Origin: an uncultured Flavobacteriales bacterium
GTDB taxonomy: Bacteria; Bacteroidota; Bacteroidia; Flavobacteriales_G; Salibacteraceae
Length of the DNA: 37,473 nt
Direction: 5' to 3'
Assembly (NCBI GenBank): GCA_913057205.1
Contig: CAJXNO010000026.1
Location: 1-37,473 of the forward strand
Shown in pieces: positions 33,988 to 37,473 of this stretch (position 1 is its first letter; every line of letters starts with the position of its first letter). The notes below the pieces were generated by a model. The model searched no databases. It saw only the letters and a program-made list of their open reading frames with translations, and had not been told where the DNA came from. Position numbers and translations under genes: made by a program.

Positions 33988-35364
33988 GTGAAGTACGCAG
34001 TGGTGGATATCGAGACAACAGGCGGTAGTGCTAAGAAGCACGCCATCACTGAAGTGGCCATCGTTCAAATGGAAGATGGCGAGGTGGTTGATGCCTATGA
34101 AACGCTCATCAATCCCAACGTACTTATACCACGGAAGATCACAGCGCTTACTGGCATTAGCAACGAGATGGTGCAAGATGCGCCCGCTTTTCACGAGGTG
34201 GCGAAAGAGATATGGGAGCGTACCCATAACCACGTTTTCGTTGCGCACAATGTCAACTTCGACTACGGCTTCATTCGCGAACAGTTTGCTCGATTGGGAG
34301 CGCAGTGGCGTCCGAAGCGGCTCTGCACGGTTCGACTCTCCCGCAAGGTGTTTCCACATTTCTATTCTTACAGCTTGGGCAAGATCGCAGCGCAGATGGG
34401 TGAGCAGATCGATGACCGCCACCGTGCGATGGGCGATGCCAAGTTTACGGTAAAACTCTTTCAGCAGATATTACAAAAGGATCAGGAAGGATTCATTGAC
34501 TACGCCTTGAATCCACGATCCAGGGAAGCCAGTCTACCGCCCAACCTGAACCGCAAACAGTTCGATGCGCTCCCTTCTACCCAAGGCGTGTACATCCTCA
34601 AAGGCAGCAAGGCTAAGGTGCTCTATGTAGGCAAAGCGAACGACCTCAAGAAACGGGTAGCAGAACACCTGCGCGGCAACACCCATACCGGCTACAAGAG
34701 CCGTTTTGCCGAAAAGATCGAGGAGATCGACTGGGTAGAAACGCCGAACGAACTCATCGCCTTGCTCACCGAGGCCAACCTCATCAAAAAGCACTGGCCA
34801 CCCTACAATCGGGTGATGAAGCGGGTGTCGTTGAACTGGGGCATCTACAACTACACCGATCAAAGTGGCATGCAGCGCTTCAACATCGGCCGGGTAGGGA
34901 AGTGGGACCGTCCATTGATCAGTTTCAGAAATCGATACGAAGCCCGCAAGGTGCTCGAGGATCTGTGTAGCGAACATGAACTCTGTGCGAGGTTTTGCGG
35001 ACTACAAGAGCTTACCGGGCGATGCATTGAAGAGATCCATGGTCCGTGCCGAGGGGCATGCGTAGGCGAAGAAGATGCCACAAGCTACAACCAACGCTTC
35101 TTCGAGGCGCTACGATCCCTAACGGCTTCTGGACGTACCCTCTTGATTCGAGGTAAAGGATTTCGCCAAGGTGAGCGCAGTTTGGTATTGATCGAGAACG
35201 GACGATACAAAGGACATGGAGTGGTTCCGGCGGATCTCTCAGTAGATGATCTCGACGCCATCAAGGTGCACATCGAAACGGGTTATGATGATCAAGACAT
35301 CCAGAGTTTGATCATGAGCAGCTTGCATCGCCATCCGGAAGAACACGAGGTGATCCGGGTCTAG
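33988..35364 (+). CDS. DnaQ-like exonuclease fused to GIY-YIG (UvrC/Cho-like) nuclease
   Basis: 458 aa from a GTG at 33988. Residues 1-165 are a DEDDh 3'-5' exonuclease: Asp7 and Glu9 in VVDIETTGG, Asp92 in HNVNFDYGF, His145 and Asp150 in HRAMGD. Residues about 196-275 are a GIY-YIG domain: GVYIL (200-204), LYVGKANDLKKRV and the Glu of LLTEANLIKKHWPPYN. The C-terminal part has a four-Cys cluster (ELCARFCGLQ; RCIEEIHGPCRGACVG) of the kind seen after the nuclease domain in related fusions. Such fusions are known and often annotated as polymerase III epsilon; a repair role is more likely. A -7-like TAATTTTA (33976-33983) lies right at the start codon, so the mRNA may be nearly leaderless. Confidence 0.9.
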   Translation: MKYAVVDIETTGGSAKKHAITEVAIVQMEDGEVVDAYETLINPNVLIPRKITALTGISNEMVQDAPAFHEVAKEIWERTHNHVFVAHNVNFDYGFIREQFARLGAQWRPKRLCTVRLSRKVFPHFYSYSLGKIAAQMGEQIDDRHRAMGDAKFTVKLFQQILQKDQEGFIDYALNPRSREASLPPNLNRKQFDALPSTQGVYILKGSKAKVLYVGKANDLKKRVAEHLRGNTHTGYKSRFAEKIEEIDWVETPNELIALLTEANLIKKHWPPYNRVMKRVSLNWGIYNYTDQSGMQRFNIGRVGKWDRPLISFRNRYEARKVLEDLCSEHELCARFCGLQELTGRCIEEIHGPCRGACVGEEDATSYNQRFFEALRSLTASGRTLLIRGKGFRQGERSLVLIENGRYKGHGVVPADLSVDDLDAIKVHIETGYDDQDIQSLIMSSLHRHPEEHEVIRV

Positions 35365-37473
35365 TCGTTGGCTTCGTCGAGGAACTTTGCTTTCAGTGTT
35401 TTGAAAACCCCTTGGTTGTGTGCGCTTAAGACGGAGTTCTTGATGCGTTGTTTTTCCTTTTCGGTCAAATGCCAGCTCAAGCTGATCGGGTTTTCTTCAT
35501 CCCGCTCTAGGATCAATTCTATCATCTCTACCGGACCATTGTACCATTCATAGGCCAGCCTGAGCTGTTCCTCCATTTGGTAATCCTGCACGTCTAGCAC
35601 GGTATTGTAGAAGGTGCCAAATGGCTGGGTGATGGACTCCCAGAGACTTCGGCTCTTATCCGGCTTGAGATCGATGAATTTCTCCTGATCGCGCACTTGG
35701 ATCAAAACCACCCCAGAGGAGTTGTCTGCCAACCAATGACGGAAGGTGTACATGAACTTAAGGGTGTTGCTGATGCCATAATTATCCCGAATTCCAGCGT
35801 CGAGGATCTCGATGCTCGGATCGCTTGGAAGGTTGGTCGCCGGAAAAACATAGGGGAAGGTGGCACTCATGCGCAAGGCAGAGAGGAAGCTGAGGCTGTC
35901 CGCATCCTGCACCGAAAAGAAACGCCGAAACTCGATGTTCTCGTTGATCTGATAGGGAGCAGTGTTATGCGCGAGGTAGGAGGTGCCTTGTGCAGAGATG
36001 ATCAGCTTACGACCGTCATCGCTGATGGTAGGTGCGAGCACCATCATGGGTGTTTTTGCCTGAAATTCCAACTCAGCATAGTCATGGAGGGTGCGGTTGA
36101 GCCACCCTCTGGTATCTTGATTCAGTTTCCGCTCGAAGGCATGTGCACGGTCATTGGTGTATCGCCGTCCGCTGTACTCAAAGCTCTTGAAGCGAAAGAA
36201 GAGGTCATTCATGACCGCTGTAGCCGCCACTGGATTCAGCTTGTCTGCCGAAAGGTCTTCAAACAACATGTTCTTCGATCCTCCGATGCTGTCTTGCCTC
36301 AGGTAGAATTCGCGCAGGTAGGCGGCACCGATCATTCCTCCAGATGATCCACTGATCAGGATGCTGTGTTCCCAGAGCTTTCCTGCAGAAGCATCGTTGG
36401 CCTGAGCGATCGACAAAGCCGTCCATACAGCAGAGCGAAGTCCCCCTCCAGGAACATTGATGAAAACAGCGATCGGCTTCTCCTCGCCGAGCTTGTTGCG
36501 CCAGTTCTCCAGTTGGCGCATGCCATTGGTGACGTCCACTTTGTAGGCCTCATCATCCTCTTGGAACATGCGGATCTTAGACTGCGTGTAAGGTGTTTCC
36601 AGCGTATCGTAGTTCAATCCGTAGGCTTGACTTGCGTATTCAAACGGTTCGCGTTGAGAGAGGTAGTTAACGGCAAGAAGAAAACAGATCAAAATCACAG
36701 ACGTCCAGCCTTTGAACCAGGAGTAAACCGCTGAGGTCACCATGATGAAGATGGTGAAGAAGAGCAAGACGCTTCCGGCTGCCGGAAACATCAACCATTC
36801 ATTGTTGTAGAACCATCCCAACGCGAAGAGGATGAGCATAACGGTCACCTGAAATACAGAGGCATTGATCTGGTTTTGCGCAAATACCTTGGTCAGGGTG
36901 GCTTGATCGTAGTGACTGCTGTCGCGTGCAATGGCGATTTTTCCCCAATCGCTGATGTAAGTGACCACCTTCCATTCTTTGCGGTTGACGCCGATCTCTT
37001 TCCATTGCTTTCGGTTGCTGAAGAGGTCTTTCACCGCATGGGTGTAGTCCTTTTGATCATCTACATTGTTGTCTGATGAACGATAGGAACGCGTGTTCTT
37101 GTTGGTGAAGGCAAAGTAGGTAACCGTAAGCAAGATGAAAATGAGGTTTCCAGCGATGAATCCCGCCACATTGAGCAGCACGTCCAGCGGTGGCATCTGT
37201 TCCTCATCCAACTGAAAGCTGGCCAGCATGATGATGTACACCACAGCGAAGCTGAGTGGAATGAGGGTATTGTTCTGACAATACTTGATGAAGGGCCTGT
37301 TCAAGGTAGCCAGGAAGGGAAACCGGAAACCGTTCACCACATAGCTGGAGATGTTGAAGGCCATGATGAATCCACCCGCGGTCAGTCCGATGATGAAGTG
37401 CGAAAGGAAGTTGACGGCACCAAGGTATTCCGGTTGTAAAAACAAATACGGGACACCGTACTTGGTTCCAAGG
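35361..37473 (-). CDS. Membrane-anchored patatin-like phospholipase (N-terminus beyond right edge)
   Basis: The minus frame is open from the right edge to 35361, at least 703 residues. The N-terminal ~280 residues hold about six membrane helices (FIIGLTAGGFIMAF; IPLSFAVVYIIMLA; VAGFIAGNLIFILL and others) with a soluble loop between the third and fourth. A patatin domain follows: the oxyanion-type loop VPGGGLRSAVW, the nucleophile elbow ISGSSGGMIG (G-x-S-x-G) and the Asp in ILDAGIRDNYG. It would be a lipid acyl hydrolase at the inner membrane; the substrate is unknown. A TTG at 37445 is in frame but the sequence before it (KYGVPYL) continues the protein, so the true start is outside. The stop interlocks with the nuclease stop (CTAG). 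Confidence 0.9.
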   Translation of the reverse strand, partial: LGTKYGVPYLFLQPEYLGAVNFLSHFIIGLTAGGFIMAFNISSYVVNGFRFPFLATLNRPFIKYCQNNTLIPLSFAVVYIIMLASFQLDEEQMPPLDVLLNVAGFIAGNLIFILLTVTYFAFTNKNTRSYRSSDNNVDDQKDYTHAVKDLFSNRKQWKEIGVNRKEWKVVTYISDWGKIAIARDSSHYDQATLTKVFAQNQINASVFQVTVMLILFALGWFYNNEWLMFPAAGSVLLFFTIFIMVTSAVYSWFKGWTSVILICFLLAVNYLSQREPFEYASQAYGLNYDTLETPYTQSKIRMFQEDDEAYKVDVTNGMRQLENWRNKLGEEKPIAVFINVPGGGLRSAVWTALSIAQANDASAGKLWEHSILISGSSGGMIGAAYLREFYLRQDSIGGSKNMLFEDLSADKLNPVAATAVMNDLFFRFKSFEYSGRRYTNDRAHAFERKLNQDTRGWLNRTLHDYAELEFQAKTPMMVLAPTISDDGRKLIISAQGTSYLAHNTAPYQINENIEFRRFFSVQDADSLSFLSALRMSATFPYVFPATNLPSDPSIEILDAGIRDNYGISNTLKFMYTFRHWLADNSSGVVLIQVRDQEKFIDLKPDKSRSLWESITQPFGTFYNTVLDVQDYQMEEQLRLAYEWYNGPVEMIELILERDEENPISLSWHLTEKEKQRIKNSVLSAHNQGVFKTLKAKFLDEAND

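Noticed and set aside
33880-34422. Upstream extension of the subtilase frame
   Set aside because: It runs antisense through the nuclease exonuclease domain; the ATG at 33879 starts a proper signal peptide.

Overview
The window reads as a chromosomal segment of a Bacteroidota member, most likely order Flavobacteriales with a fairly balanced base composition. The evidence is a SprB-repeat surface protein, the gliding genes gldF and gldG next to dnaN, an S16 protein with a long acidic tail, a DUF3276 PUR-type protein, a NusB with a long N-terminal extension, and several intergenic TANNTTTG elements, the -7 signature of this phylum. The family (for example Cryomorphaceae or Schleiferiaceae) is a guess. 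I saw no tRNA, rRNA, IS element, prophage or CRISPR array. Most of the window is core genome.

Layout. 1-4375 (minus) is the N-terminal part of a giant secreted adhesin: signal peptide, two MAM-like modules each followed by a SprB-like module, a linker, then at least eight 75-77-residue SprB repeats running off the left edge. 4644-6883 (plus) holds rpsP, rimM and a secreted GH113-like protein that appears to lack both catalytic glutamates. 6895-9111 (minus) holds a PUR-family protein and an ABC exporter. 9238-12177 (plus) is a run of leucine-type dehydrogenase, nusB, a DUF1573 lipoprotein and yajC, closed by a terminator; 12264-13840 (plus) is ybbR-coaE. 13832-17292 (minus) is a tight five-gene operon: SAM hydrolase (DUF62), ABM-fold protein, HEAT-like protein, hemerythrin-like protein, rlmD. 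17385-19705 (plus) holds phoH, a small secreted protein and purC. 19715-20215 (minus) is a small secreted protein, and a rhomboid protease that seems to lack a normal start codon follows on the plus strand. 20989-25671 (minus) is gldF-gldG-DUF4340 and dnaN. 25859-28332 (plus) is lysC-lysA (lysine/diaminopimelate pathway), then an RRM protein, a small membrane protein, a VWA protein and an AAA+ ATPase. The VWA and AAA+ genes are separated by what looks like a broken small membrane-protein gene on the minus strand. 32293-33879 (minus) is a subtilase, 33988-35364 (plus) a DnaQ-GIY-YIG fusion nuclease, and 35361-37473 (minus) a membrane-anchored patatin cut by the right edge.

Functional threads. 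One is the cell surface and gliding: the SprB-like adhesin, GldF/GldG, and several signal-peptide proteins. Another is translation and RNA: S16, RimM, RlmD, NusB, PhoH, RRM, PUR. A third is the VWA/AAA+ pair, which resembles MoxR/VWA or chelatase-like chaperone couples. The items most worth a second look are the probable GH113 pseudoenzyme, the rhomboid with no usual start codon, the TAG-interrupted ORF in the VWA/AAA+ gap, the rpsP terminator ending on the rimM start codon, and the MAM/SprB adhesin.
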